A stretch of DNA of 64,000 nt from an uncultured Blautia sp. (GTDB lineage: Bacteria > Bacillota > Clostridia > Lachnospirales > Lachnospiraceae). Positions 42,244 to 51,318 of this stretch are shown here, in pieces. The translations under genes were made by a program, and so were the position numbers. Positions within the stretch are counted from its first letter, which is position 1. Every line of letters starts with the position of its first letter. Below the pieces are notes generated by a model. That model saw nothing but the letters and a program-made list of their open reading frames with translations. It was not told the DNA's origin and ran no database searches. The stretch lies in contig NZ_CAKRXI010000004.1 in NCBI RefSeq assembly GCF_934424005.1, forward strand, positions 1 to 64,000, given 5' to 3'.

Positions 42244-44250
42244 ATGAAGAAAAAAATCATCATAGGTATCCTGATCGCAGCTCTGGTCGCAGGAGGATCT
42301 GCCGGCGGAGCAGTCTATTATAAAAAATCTCATCAGAAAACGGTGTCTGTTGTAAGCGTTGACAGTCTGGCCGGTCAGTATTACATGGATGATACAAATC
42401 TTGATGGAAATATTGTTACCAGTGCGACGCAGAGTGTTAACGTAGACAAAGATATGATCATTAAAGATGTCTATGTATCAAAGGGGGATTCCGTTAAAAA
42501 AGGGGATCAACTGATGTCTTTTGATATGACACTTGTTCAGATGGAACTGAATATAGCCAAGCTGAAACAAAAACAGCAGGAACAGGAGCTGAATAAAGCA
42601 ATTAACAGACTGAACAGCCTGAAAAACGGCGGTAAGATAGAAGAAAGTGACGGAGAGACTCTGGATACTTCCGGCAGCACATCGGATGATACAGATACAA
42701 GCAGTGGGATGGATGACAGTAATGAAACTGCTTCGACGGGTGGAAGTGTGAATGGCAATTATCTGGCTGCAATTATCCGGCCGGTTCTGGCGGCCGCCGT
42801 GGAGAAAACAGATACAGAATCTGCAGATACGGAAGAGACTGCTGTTGAGGATTACGGAAGTGCAGTTTCACAAACACAGGGAACAGAGAGTAGCTCTGAG
42901 AACAGTTCGGATGGAAATGCAGCTTCATCAGACAACAGTAATGCAGATGTGAATGTTGATTTTGAAGAGCCCGATACGACAGGAAATGATACCACAGCAA
43001 CGATCAGTCCGGAGCCGACGAATATGCCGGATGATAATGCCGATGAAGATTTCACAGATGAAATCGAGATCATTGACACAGAACCGGATACGGGAACAGA
43101 TGATCTGACGGATGGAAGTCCCATGTTTTATCAGGTTCTGGATGAAAATACAGAACCATATACCGGAACAGGTACAGAGGATGATCCATATGTATTCCTC
43201 TGCAGCTCCGCAAAAGGCTATGTAGTTGCGAAGGGATCCTTTTTGAATAAAATGGCTGCTTTTCAGGCTGATGGTACGAAGGAACCAGGCAGAGAAGGAT
43301 ACTGGTATCAGCTGGAGTTTCATCAGAATGATACGATAACGAATCTGCTTGACCGCAAAGAATCCTGTACAGGCTATTATCTTGTAGATGGCGGCCTGCT
43401 GGAAAAAATGGTAACCGATAACTCTGAAGTTGAATTTTCGCTGGACGGGGCATCTCATTATGAGGAGCCGCCGGCTGATGGAGGCGGAGACGGAGACGGC
43501 GGTGGAGATGATGGTGGTTCGGCATCTGTCTCACGTGATGAGGCAATCAAGATTCAGCAGACTAAGATTGACAGCCTGAAACTGGATATCAGAGAAAGCA
43601 AACTGAATATTGAGAAACTCGAGAAAAAAGTAAAAAAAGAGGTAATATACAGCAAGCTGGATGGAACGGTTGCAAAAATAGGCGACCCGGTGACTGGTGC
43701 ATCTGATGGAAATTCTTTTATGACGATCAAAAGCAAAGAAGGTTATTACGTAAAAGGTACAGTCAGTGAACTGATGCTGGATCAGGTTAAGGAAGGTACG
43801 ATACTGAACTGTTCAAGTCAGAATGGTGATTTTGAAGCAGAGGTGGTCGATGTATCTGAGTATCCGGTTTCAGGTGATAATTATTCCGGCAATGGAAATC
43901 CAAATGTATCTTATTATACATATATTGCAACGATTCCAGACAAAACCGTCAAAGTATCGGACGAAGACTGGCTGACTATTTCTCTGACAAATAATACACA
44001 GAGCAAAGGAATTGTTCTGGACAAAGCATTTGTACGGTCAGAAAATGGAGTCAGCTATGTGTACAAGGATGACAACGGAGTGCTGAAGAAACAGGTGCTT
44101 ACCGTGGGTGGTAATGTAAATGGCGGCTACAGTGTACTGGTAACCGGTGGAATCACCAGAGATGATAAGATTGCTTTTCCGTATGGTGACACGGTAAAAG
44201 AAGGTGCAAAGACCCAGGAAGTTTCTTCCAGTGAGATCTATGGATATTAG
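42244..44250 (+). CDS. HlyD/MacA-like adaptor protein 2 with inserted domain
   Basis: A 668-residue adaptor. After an N-terminal helix, VSKGDSVKKGDQLMSFDMT forms the first lipoyl half and a helix runs to about residue 128. The hairpin is then interrupted by about 310 residues: an acidic Ser/Thr/Asp-rich stretch (about 135-290) and a compact domain (about 295-405; YTGTGTEDDPYVFLC, GYWYQLEFHQNDTITNLL), ending in a Gly/Asp linker. The returning helix (AIKIQQTKIDSLKLDIRESK onward) and second lipoyl half (YSKLDGTVAKIGDPVTG) complete the adaptor. It lies 3 nt after the ATPase. The insertion between the helices is unusual; the extra domain may bind substrate or a wall partner. Confidence 0.85.
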   Translation: MKKKIIIGILIAALVAGGSAGGAVYYKKSHQKTVSVVSVDSLAGQYYMDDTNLDGNIVTSATQSVNVDKDMIIKDVYVSKGDSVKKGDQLMSFDMTLVQMELNIAKLKQKQQEQELNKAINRLNSLKNGGKIEESDGETLDTSGSTSDDTDTSSGMDDSNETASTGGSVNGNYLAAIIRPVLAAAVEKTDTESADTEETAVEDYGSAVSQTQGTESSSENSSDGNAASSDNSNADVNVDFEEPDTTGNDTTATISPEPTNMPDDNADEDFTDEIEIIDTEPDTGTDDLTDGSPMFYQVLDENTEPYTGTGTEDDPYVFLCSSAKGYVVAKGSFLNKMAAFQADGTKEPGREGYWYQLEFHQNDTITNLLDRKESCTGYYLVDGGLLEKMVTDNSEVEFSLDGASHYEEPPADGGGDGDGGGDDGGSASVSRDEAIKIQQTKIDSLKLDIRESKLNIEKLEKKVKKEVIYSKLDGTVAKIGDPVTGASDGNSFMTIKSKEGYYVKGTVSELMLDQVKEGTILNCSSQNGDFEAEVVDVSEYPVSGDNYSGNGNPNVSYYTYIATIPDKTVKVSDEDWLTISLTNNTQSKGIVLDKAFVRSENGVSYVYKDDNGVLKKQVLTVGGNVNGGYSVLVTGGITRDDKIAFPYGDTVKEGAKTQEVSSSEIYGY

Positions 44251-44264
44251 AAAGGTGGTATTTT

Positions 44265-45521
44265 ATGCTTGAAAATATGAGGATATCCATTCAGGGAATC
44301 TGGTCTCATAAAATGCGATCTTTTCTGACTATGCTGGGTATCATTATTGGTATTGCATCGATCATCGCGATCGTGTCTACGATCAAGGGAACAAGTGAAC
44401 AGATCAAAGAAGATCTGATCGGTGCGGGAAATAATACAGTTTCTGTGAGCCTGAATTATGGTGACAGTGATTATGATCCGGAATATGGAATGACCGATGG
44501 TACGGAACCACCGCTTCTCTCAGATCAGCAGAAAGAAGATGTTATGAATCTGGATCATGTGGAGAATGCGACATTCTTTTACAGCCGTACATATACCAGC
44601 AGCGTATATTATGAAAATACCAGTTTTCAGGGTGGAAGTATTTATGGAATTGATATGAATTATCTGGATACCTGTGGATATATGGTAAGATCCGGCCGTG
44701 GTTTTACACAGAAGGATTACGATGAGATGCGAAAGGTTGTACTGGTAGACAGCAATGCGGCAGACAATCTCTTTGCAGGAAAAGATCCAGTTGGAAAAAC
44801 AATAGAGATTGGATCCGAACCATTTACCGTTATTGGTGTGGTAGAACAGAATGATGATTATCAGCCAAATATCAAAACCATTGATGAGTACAATCAATAT
44901 TATCAGATGATCATGGGAACAGTTATGATTCCGAATAAATGCTGGCCCATGGCATTTAAGTTTGATGAACCTGAGAATGCCGTGATTCGGGCAGATTCAA
45001 CGGATAATATGAGCTCTGCCGGAAATGCAGCAGCGGATATTATGAATCAGGGAATCAACACCAATACATCCAAGTACAAATATAAAGCGGATGATGTGAT
45101 GCAGCAGGTCAAGAACCTGCAGAAACTCAGTGAGAGCACCAATACACAGCTGATCTGGATCGCAAGTATTTCATTGTTGGTCGGAGGTATCGGCGTTATG
45201 AATATCATGTTGGTATCTGTCACTGAACGAACCAGTGAAATTGGTCTGAAAAAAGCAATTGGTGCACGAAAGAAAGTGATTCTGTTTCAGTTCCTGACAG
45301 AAGCATCCATGCTGACAAGTATTGGAGGCGTGATCGGAGTCATTGTTGGAATTGCGCTTTCCAAAGTGGTATCGGAACTGTCGGGGGCTCCGACAGCTAT
45401 CAGTATACCGGCGATCATTGGTTCCGTTCTTTTTTCCACATTGATTGGCGTGATCTTTGGATTACTTCCGTCAGTCAAAGCTGCCGATTTAAATCCGATT
45501 GATGCACTTAGAAGTGAATGA
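44265..45521 (+). CDS. MacB/FtsX-like ABC transporter permease
   Basis: A 418-residue permease. The N-terminal cytoplasmic helix and first transmembrane segment (MRSFLTMLGIIIGIASIIAI) are diagnostic of MacB. The external MacB-PCD domain spans about 45-270. Three C-terminal helices follow with SLLVGGIGVMNIMLVSVTER and TEIG-type coupling (TSEIGLKKAIGARKKVILFQ). It ends PSVKAADLNPIDALRSE, as MacB proteins do. Together with the ATPase and two adaptors it forms an export or resistance pump. The ribosome site AAAGGTGG is clear. Confidence 0.95.
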   Translation: MLENMRISIQGIWSHKMRSFLTMLGIIIGIASIIAIVSTIKGTSEQIKEDLIGAGNNTVSVSLNYGDSDYDPEYGMTDGTEPPLLSDQQKEDVMNLDHVENATFFYSRTYTSSVYYENTSFQGGSIYGIDMNYLDTCGYMVRSGRGFTQKDYDEMRKVVLVDSNAADNLFAGKDPVGKTIEIGSEPFTVIGVVEQNDDYQPNIKTIDEYNQYYQMIMGTVMIPNKCWPMAFKFDEPENAVIRADSTDNMSSAGNAAADIMNQGINTNTSKYKYKADDVMQQVKNLQKLSESTNTQLIWIASISLLVGGIGVMNIMLVSVTERTSEIGLKKAIGARKKVILFQFLTEASMLTSIGGVIGVIVGIALSKVVSELSGAPTAISIPAIIGSVLFSTLIGVIFGLLPSVKAADLNPIDALRSE

Positions 45522-45522
45522 C

Positions 45523-45567
45523 AGAGGTTGGAGTTTGTTGATCAGAGACAGACTCCAATCTCTTTTT
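45523..45567 (+). terminator. Terminator of the ABC exporter operon
   Basis: AGAGGTTGGAGT (45523-45534) pairs with ACTCCAATCTCT (45552-45563) over 12 positions with one G-U pair, followed by a T run. Confidence 0.88.
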
Positions 45568-45598
45568 CTGTTATGAGGGGGCATTTTTGATATTTTAA

Positions 45599-45627
45599 TT
45601 GAGATGGAGAAAAAAATGTGTTAGACT
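45599..45627 (+). promoter_or_regulatory. Probable promoter of degV-argS
   Basis: TTGAGA (45599-45604), 17 bp, then TAGACT (45622-45627). It lies about 55 bp before the degV start codon. Confidence 0.55.
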
Positions 45628-45681
45628 ATAACCAATATGCAATGATTCAGATATGAAGTAAAATACATGAGGAGATGCAGT

Positions 45682-46551
45682 ATGGGAAAAATTGCAATTA
45701 TAACAGACAGTAACAGTGGTATTACGCAGGATGAAGGAAGAAAACTGGGAATCTCTGTTCTGCCTATGCCTTTTTATATTAACGATGTGATGTATCTGGA
45801 AGGAATCACTCTTTCACAGGAAGATTTTTATGAACGTCTGAAAAATGATGAATCCATATCTACTTCACAGCCAAGTCCGGCTGAGGTATGTGGTTTATGG
45901 GATAATCTGCTGGAAGAGTATGATGAGATTGTACATATTCCGATGTCCAGTGGACTGAGTGCGTCCTGTGATACAGCTACCATGCTTGCCAGAGATTACG
46001 ATGGCAGAGTGCAGGTCGTTAATAACCAGAGAATCTCAGTTACGCAGCGTCAGTCAGTACTTGATGCAATAGCATTAAGAGATGCCGGAAAGAGTGCGGC
46101 AGAGATTAAAGAAAAACTGGAAGAAGAGAAGATGGAGTCAAGTATCTATATTACTCTGGAAACTCTGAAATATTTGAAAAAAGGTGGAAGAATCACTCCG
46201 GCTGCAGCTGCGATCGGAACGGTTCTGAATCTGAAACCTGTTCTTCAGATCCAGGGAGAGAAGCTTGATGCATATGCAAAAGTCCGAGGTAAGAAGCAGG
46301 CAAAGAGAGTCATGATGAAAGCAATGCAGGAAGACTGGGATACACGTTTTAAGAAATATGTAGAATCCGGTGAGATGTGTCTGCAGATAGCTTATGCAGG
46401 AAACAAAGAAGAGGCCGAGGAATTCAAAAAAGAAGTTCAGGCAGCATTTCCTGGAATGGACATCCATATGGATCCACTTTCTTTAAGTGTTGCATGCCAT
46501 ATCGGACATGGAGCACTTGCTGTTGCATGCTCAAAGAAAGTAACTGTATAA
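45682..46551 (+). CDS. DegV family fatty-acid-binding protein
   Basis: A 289-residue DegV protein. MGKIAIITDSNSGITQDEG holds the conserved Thr-Asp-Ser; STSQPSPAEV and IPMSSGLSASCDTA give the lipid-head Ser residues; LETLKYLKKGGRITPAAAAIG is the second signature. In Firmicutes, DegV (FakB) proteins present fatty acids to the kinase FakA; no fakA is in this window. The start ATG 45682 has AGGAG 7 nt upstream; an in-frame ATG at 45667 lies on that site. argS follows after 14 nt. Confidence 0.94.
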   Translation: MGKIAIITDSNSGITQDEGRKLGISVLPMPFYINDVMYLEGITLSQEDFYERLKNDESISTSQPSPAEVCGLWDNLLEEYDEIVHIPMSSGLSASCDTATMLARDYDGRVQVVNNQRISVTQRQSVLDAIALRDAGKSAAEIKEKLEEEKMESSIYITLETLKYLKKGGRITPAAAAIGTVLNLKPVLQIQGEKLDAYAKVRGKKQAKRVMMKAMQEDWDTRFKKYVESGEMCLQIAYAGNKEEAEEFKKEVQAAFPGMDIHMDPLSLSVACHIGHGALAVACSKKVTV

Positions 46552-46565
46552 AAGGAGTCAGAAAA

Positions 46566-48332
46566 ATGAAAAAACTTATGGAATTAATGGCAGAAGAACT
46601 TGCTTCTGCTTTTGAAAAAGCCGGATACAATCCGGAGTACGGTAAAGTTACCGTTTCCAACAGACCGGATTTATGTGAATTTCAGTGTAATGGAGCCATG
46701 GCAGGAGCCAAAGCATACAAGAAAGCACCATTTATGATCGCAGATGATGTAGTTGCATATCTGAAAGACAGTCAGATCTTTGCAATGGCAGAAGTTGTGA
46801 AGCCAGGATTTATCAATCTGCGGGTTAAAGAAGAATTTCTTGCTGATTACCTGAAAGAAATGGCAGCAGATGAGAAATATTCTGTAAAAACTGCTGAGAA
46901 ACCGAAGACGATCATTATCGACTACGGCGGACCGAATGTTGCAAAACCACTTCATGTAGGTCATCTTCGTTCTGCGATCATTGGTGAGAGTATCAAGCGT
47001 ATCGGACGTTTTGTCGGACACAAAGTGATCGGTGATGTTCATCTTGGAGACTGGGGTCTGCAGATGGGACTGATCATTACAGAACTGAAACACCGTAAGC
47101 CGGAACTGGTTTATTTTGACGATACTTACGAAGGAGAATATCCGAAGGAAGCACCGTTTACCATCAGCGAACTTGAGGAAATCTATCCATGTGCAAGTGG
47201 TAAATCCAAAGAAGACGAAGAATACCGTAATGAAGCTCTTGAAGCAACACATCAGCTTCAGCAGGGTAAACCTGGATATATGGCTCTCTGGAACCACATC
47301 ATGCAGGTTTCAGTTACGGATCTCAAGAGAAACTATGCAAACCTGAATGTTTCCTTTGATCTGTGGAAAAAAGAATCTGATGCACAGCCGTATATCCCGG
47401 ATATGGTTCAGAAAATGAAAGACCAGGGATTTGCATATGAGGATCAGGGCGCACTGGTAGTAGATGTCAAAGAAGAATCTGACACCAAAGAAATTCCACC
47501 ATGTATGCTATTGAAATCAGACGGAGCTTCTCTGTATACCACAACAGACCTTGCAACGATCGTAGAGCGTGTCAAACTCTTTGATCCGGATGAAATCCTT
47601 TATGTAGTAGACAAACGTCAGGAACTTCATTTCATTCAGGTATTCCGCTGTGCAAGAAAGACCGGACTTGTAAAACCGGAGACGAAACTTTCTTTCCTTG
47701 GATTTGGTACCATGAATGGAAAAGATGGCAAACCGTTCAAAACAAGAGAAGGCGGTGTTATGCGTCTGGAAAATCTCATCGCAGATATTGACGAAGAGAT
47801 GTTCCACAAGATCGTTGAAAACAGAAGTGTCAAAGATCAGGATGCAAAAGAAACAGCGGAGATCGTAGGACTTTCCGCGATCAAATATGGTGACCTGTCC
47901 AATCAGGCAACCAAAGATTATGTGTTTGATATTGATCGTTTCACTTCCTTCGAAGGAAATACAGGTCCGTATATCCTGTATACGATCGTTCGTATCAAAT
48001 CCATTCTCAATCGTTATAAAGAAGAAGGTGGAAACCTTGAAGCAGGAGAAATCCTTCCGGCTGTCAATGCAAGCCAGAAGAATCTTATGCTGGAACTGAC
48101 AAAATTCGGAAGTACCATTGAGAATGCTTTTGAAGAAAAAGCTCCGCATAAGATCTGCGCATACATTTATGAAGTATCCAACGCATTCAACAGTTTTTAC
48201 CATGAGACTAAGATCCTCAGCGAAGAAAACCAGGCACAGAAAGAATCCTTCCTGAAACTTCTCGGTCTTACAAAAGATATACTTGAAACAAGCATCGACC
48301 TTCTTGGGTTCTCAGCACCGGATCGTATGTAA
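46566..48332 (+). CDS. argS: Arginyl-tRNA synthetase
   Basis: A 588-residue class I synthetase. An N-terminal Add1-like domain (about 1-105) is followed by the HIGH region YGGPNVAKPLHVGHLRSAII, a long catalytic domain, then LGFGTMNGKDGKPFKTREGG near the KMSK position (degenerate, as usual in ArgRS), and a helical anticodon domain ending LLGFSAPDRM. AAAAGGAGTC precedes the ATG 46566; the reading frame is open upstream to 46377 but that part lies inside degV and is not protein-like. Confidence 0.96.
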   Translation: MKKLMELMAEELASAFEKAGYNPEYGKVTVSNRPDLCEFQCNGAMAGAKAYKKAPFMIADDVVAYLKDSQIFAMAEVVKPGFINLRVKEEFLADYLKEMAADEKYSVKTAEKPKTIIIDYGGPNVAKPLHVGHLRSAIIGESIKRIGRFVGHKVIGDVHLGDWGLQMGLIITELKHRKPELVYFDDTYEGEYPKEAPFTISELEEIYPCASGKSKEDEEYRNEALEATHQLQQGKPGYMALWNHIMQVSVTDLKRNYANLNVSFDLWKKESDAQPYIPDMVQKMKDQGFAYEDQGALVVDVKEESDTKEIPPCMLLKSDGASLYTTTDLATIVERVKLFDPDEILYVVDKRQELHFIQVFRCARKTGLVKPETKLSFLGFGTMNGKDGKPFKTREGGVMRLENLIADIDEEMFHKIVENRSVKDQDAKETAEIVGLSAIKYGDLSNQATKDYVFDIDRFTSFEGNTGPYILYTIVRIKSILNRYKEEGGNLEAGEILPAVNASQKNLMLELTKFGSTIENAFEEKAPHKICAYIYEVSNAFNSFYHETKILSEENQAQKESFLKLLGLTKDILETSIDLLGFSAPDRM

Positions 48333-48342
48333 TTGAATTAAA

Positions 48343-48376
48343 GTCTCACCTCCCATCTGGAAGGTGAGATTTTTTT
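48343..48376 (+). terminator. Terminator after argS
   Basis: GTCTCACCT pairs with AGGTGAGAT around an AT/GC loop, followed by seven T. Confidence 0.9.
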
Positions 48377-48388
48377 AGAAAAAATTTA

Positions 48389-48417
48389 TTATTTTCCATT
48401 CCTTTTTATGATATACT
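48389..48417 (+). promoter_or_regulatory. Extended -10 promoter before the kinase
   Basis: TGATATACT (48409-48417) is an extended -10; TTATTT at 48389 is a weak -35. The leader of about 80 nt holds a small hairpin GTTGG / CCAAC followed by ATTTTT, which could attenuate transcription. Confidence 0.5.
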
Positions 48418-48503
48418 TATTTCATCTCAAAATTCTATAAGTTGGAATTCCCAACATTTTTCCATACAGATATTTATAAAAATCAGCGAAAGGAGCGATC
48501 GAT

Positions 48504-49778
48504 ATCGATCTAACAGGAATCATACTGAAAGGCCGCTATTGTATTGTCGAGCAGATTGGCAGAGGCGGTGAAGGTTCCATGTATCTGGCACGTGATCTGG
48601 AACTTGGCATTTTTCGTGCGGTAAAAGAGCTGCCTGTCAGCAGCAGAAGAGAGACCGGACTGCTCAGACTTCTCGAACATCCCTATCTGCCCAAGATGAT
48701 TGATTACGCAGAGAGGGGTAACTTTTGTTACATCATCATGGAATATATACATGGCAGATCTCTGGAAGAGTATATGCAGGAAGGATATGTTTTTTCCATC
48801 GAGGAGATACTGTGCATAGGTGATGTGACCTTGCAGGTACTGGAATATTTTCATTCCAGGAAACCGGCAGTTTTTTATGGGGATCTGAAGCCGGCAAATA
48901 TAATGATGACAGATCAGAAACGCCTGTACCTGGTAGATTTTGGAAGTGCGGTTTTTTCATATAGTGCTTCTTATAAAAAAATAAAGGGAACAAGAGGATA
49001 TGCTGCCCCTGAACAGCTGCAAGGAAAGATAAGTGCAGCCAGCGATTTTTATGCACTTGGAAAAACAATGGAAGTGCTTTGTGGCAAAAAGAAATTCCGG
49101 TATTTTTTGAAATGTCCTGCTTTGGGGAAATTTATTTTCAGATGTTGCCGTACGGAGCCGGAGAAGCGCTGGCAGGGTACCGCGGAGGCAAGAAATGAAT
49201 TATGTAAAATTCATCCGCTGAATTTGCAGTTGAAAGCTGCACTTTTTCCGCTGGCGGTAGCTTTGGTGGTGTTTGTGGCTGTTCTGGGTTCAGGATTAGA
49301 CAGAGAAAAACTGCCAGAGCTGTCGCAGATGCTGACACCGGTGACCGCGCAGTATTTTACCATGGAATATCAGACTGGTTCTGCAATATGGAAAGAGAAA
49401 ATACATGTTCACATAGAAAAAGAATTGCAGAATTTGCAAAAAGTTTATCAGAAGACACAGGATCAGATTCGAATTCTGGAACTGCTTGCGTGGAACGGGC
49501 AGCTGGCAGACAAAGCAGATCATGCAGAAATCTACTATCGGCAACTGTTAACATATGAGCCGGAGTATAGTAAGGGCTATCTGGAATATGGATTATTTCT
49601 GTGCAGACAGGGCAGGTACCAGGAAAGCAGAGCAGTATACAGACAGTGGAGAAACAGGGCAGAAGAAAAAAGAATGCAGATAGCAGATGCTTTTGCTGAA
49701 GAATGGCAGGAATGGAAGAAGGAGGCGGGAATTATTCTTGGAAGGACGAAACACTCTTTTTTGGAAAGTGCTTTTTAG
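48504..49778 (+). CDS. Membrane Ser/Thr protein kinase with apparent ATC start
   Basis: A 424-residue PknB-like kinase. From ATC 48504 it reads (I)DLTGIILKGRYCIVEQIG; the Gly-rich loop IGRGGEGSMYLARD (18-31) lies at or before the first in-frame ATG (48579), so the start must be upstream. The frame is closed by TAA at 48477, and no ATG, GTG or TTG lies between. ATC 48504 is 8 nt after AGGAG, where a start is expected. VK lysine at about 41; catalytic loop FYGDLKPANIM (Tyr-Gly-Asp instead of His-Arg-Asp, Asp127); VDFGSAVF (145); APEQ. A membrane helix (about 265-285) leads to a C-terminal helical, TPR-like part. It may be coupled to the secreted protein that overlaps its end. Confidence 0.85.
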   Translation: MDLTGIILKGRYCIVEQIGRGGEGSMYLARDLELGIFRAVKELPVSSRRETGLLRLLEHPYLPKMIDYAERGNFCYIIMEYIHGRSLEEYMQEGYVFSIEEILCIGDVTLQVLEYFHSRKPAVFYGDLKPANIMMTDQKRLYLVDFGSAVFSYSASYKKIKGTRGYAAPEQLQGKISAASDFYALGKTMEVLCGKKKFRYFLKCPALGKFIFRCCRTEPEKRWQGTAEARNELCKIHPLNLQLKAALFPLAVALVVFVAVLGSGLDREKLPELSQMLTPVTAQYFTMEYQTGSAIWKEKIHVHIEKELQNLQKVYQKTQDQIRILELLAWNGQLADKADHAEIYYRQLLTYEPEYSKGYLEYGLFLCRQGRYQESRAVYRQWRNRAEEKRMQIADAFAEEWQEWKKEAGIILGRTKHSFLESAF

Positions 49779-50619
49779 TTTACTGATAATGGCGATGTAC
49801 GGAAGTTGTTCAGCTGCATATGCGGCTGAGTTTGGTGGATTTGATGTTTCAACAGGAACCGGTGAATATGAAGGAATCGGAGAAGAATGGGAGGATGAGC
49901 CGGTATACAATACACCGGAACAGAATGACAGTAATCCTTATGCAGATGAAGCACGAAATGACGGACAGGAATCAGAACAAAATACTTCAGGAACGGTATC
50001 TTCATATAATGAAGAGTATGAACAAGTGCCTGTACAGAATTGGAATGCACGGGAAAGTTCCACAACAACTGAAAAAGCCCGTTCTTCTGAAACGGAATAT
50101 ACGGAAAGGTATAGAGGAGGGAACGAAAATGTAAGTAGTTCGATCATGGATGAAGACAGAATCATCGAGTCTGAGAACACGGTAGTATCGCTTCCTGCAG
50201 AAACGAGTCCGACATGGGTACCGACTGTGACTCCAACTCCGGTTCCTGCGCCAACAGCAACTTCAATACCGGTATTTACAGAAGTTCCGAAAGAAGAGGT
50301 GGAAACAGTAACGGAGTACAAAGAAGAGTACCGTCTGCCGCCAGCAGAATGTCTGCGAAAAATGAAACTCTTATGTTTGAGACGGGAATTGGAAAAGGGA
50401 GAATATGCAGAAATTCGAATCAAGAAGAATGCAGTGGTAGAAATTGTAAGTGTACGTGTTAACGGACAGGAAAAAGACTGGGATACAGAGGGAGAAATAG
50501 TCAGAGTACATGACCTTGTCAATGACATAAATCTGCTGGAGATTGCAGCTATGATACCGGCAGATTTTACGTGGACGGGAGAGAAAAAGAATGTTATACT
50601 GACCTATAATGTTTTTTAG
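49738..50619 (+). CDS. Secreted low-complexity protein downstream of the kinase
   Basis: A 293-residue exported protein of unknown function. A TTG start at 49738, 12 nt after AGGAGG and inside the end of the kinase gene, gives a signal peptide (NTLFWKVLFSLLIMAMYGSC, then SAAYAAE). The frame is open further upstream to ATG 49687 but that part is hyper-basic kinase-overlap sequence. A Glu/Asn/Ser/Thr-rich middle (about 40-165), a Pro/Thr linker (TPTPVPAPTATS) and a C-terminal beta domain (about 200-293; EYAEIRIKKNAVVEIVSVRV and DLVNDINLLEIAAMI) follow. There is no membrane anchor at the end. The overlap suggests it is made together with the kinase, perhaps as its external partner. Confidence 0.75.
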   Translation: MEGRNTLFWKVLFSLLIMAMYGSCSAAYAAEFGGFDVSTGTGEYEGIGEEWEDEPVYNTPEQNDSNPYADEARNDGQESEQNTSGTVSSYNEEYEQVPVQNWNARESSTTTEKARSSETEYTERYRGGNENVSSSIMDEDRIIESENTVVSLPAETSPTWVPTVTPTPVPAPTATSIPVFTEVPKEEVETVTEYKEEYRLPPAECLRKMKLLCLRRELEKGEYAEIRIKKNAVVEIVSVRVNGQEKDWDTEGEIVRVHDLVNDINLLEIAAMIPADFTWTGEKKNVILTYNVF

Positions 50620-50670
50620 ACGAATTTTTTGATACAAAAGAAAAATTATCTGTAATTAATCGGAGGAATT

Positions 50671-51318
50671 ATGTATAAAGCAATCTTATTTGATCTGGAT
50701 GGAACGTTGACAGAGTCAGGTGAGGGAATCACAAAATGCGTGCAGTATGCGCTTGAAAAGCTTGGCAGACCAGAGTCGGATCTTGAAAAACTGAAAGTGT
50801 TTATCGGACCACCGCTGATGGAGCAGTTTATGAAGTATGCAGATATGGATGAAGCAACTGCGCGCAAAGCAGTGGAATACTACAGAGAGCGTTATTCTAC
50901 GACTGGAATATTTGAGAATCGTCCATATCCGGGTGTGGAAAAGATGCTTCAGGAATTAAGGAGAAAGAAATACCTTCTGGCAGTTGCATCTTCCAAACCA
51001 GAATATTATGTGAAACAGATTTTAGATTATTTTAATTTGACGGAATATTTTGACGAAATTGTGGGCAGTGAAATGAATGGAGCCAGAACAAATAAGACAG
51101 AGGTGATTGAAGAAACCTTGAAACGCCTTGGATTGGATCATCACCGCGAGCAGGTGATCATGGTGGGGGATAAAGAGCACGATGTTATTGGAGCCAGAAA
51201 GGCAGGACTTGATTGTGTGGCTGTTTCTTATGGCTATGGGACAGAAGAAGAACTTGCGGCCTCCCAGCCATTGCAGATCGTGGCATCAGCTGAAGAAATC
51301 CTGGATTTTTTCGTCTGA
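50671..51318 (+). CDS. HAD-family phosphatase, phosphoglycolate phosphatase-like
   Basis: A 215-residue HAD hydrolase. Motif I FDLDGTLTES (nucleophile Asp about 8), helical cap with FIGPPLMEQFMKYADM, motif II VASSKPEYYVKQIL, motif III Lys and motif IV IMVGDKEHDVIGARKAGLD. It belongs to the Gph/PpaX-like group that removes phosphate from small metabolites; the substrate is unknown. A CGGAGGAA site precedes the ATG. Its TGA stop overlaps a CTG that may start the next gene. Confidence 0.92.
   Translation: MYKAILFDLDGTLTESGEGITKCVQYALEKLGRPESDLEKLKVFIGPPLMEQFMKYADMDEATARKAVEYYRERYSTTGIFENRPYPGVEKMLQELRRKKYLLAVASSKPEYYVKQILDYFNLTEYFDEIVGSEMNGARTNKTEVIEETLKRLGLDHHREQVIMVGDKEHDVIGARKAGLDCVAVSYGYGTEEELAASQPLQIVASAEEILDFFV

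Noticed and set aside
46377..46565. N-terminal extension of argS
   Set aside because: It lies inside degV in another frame and is not protein-like; the ATG at 46566 has a strong ribosome site and gives the usual ArgRS start.
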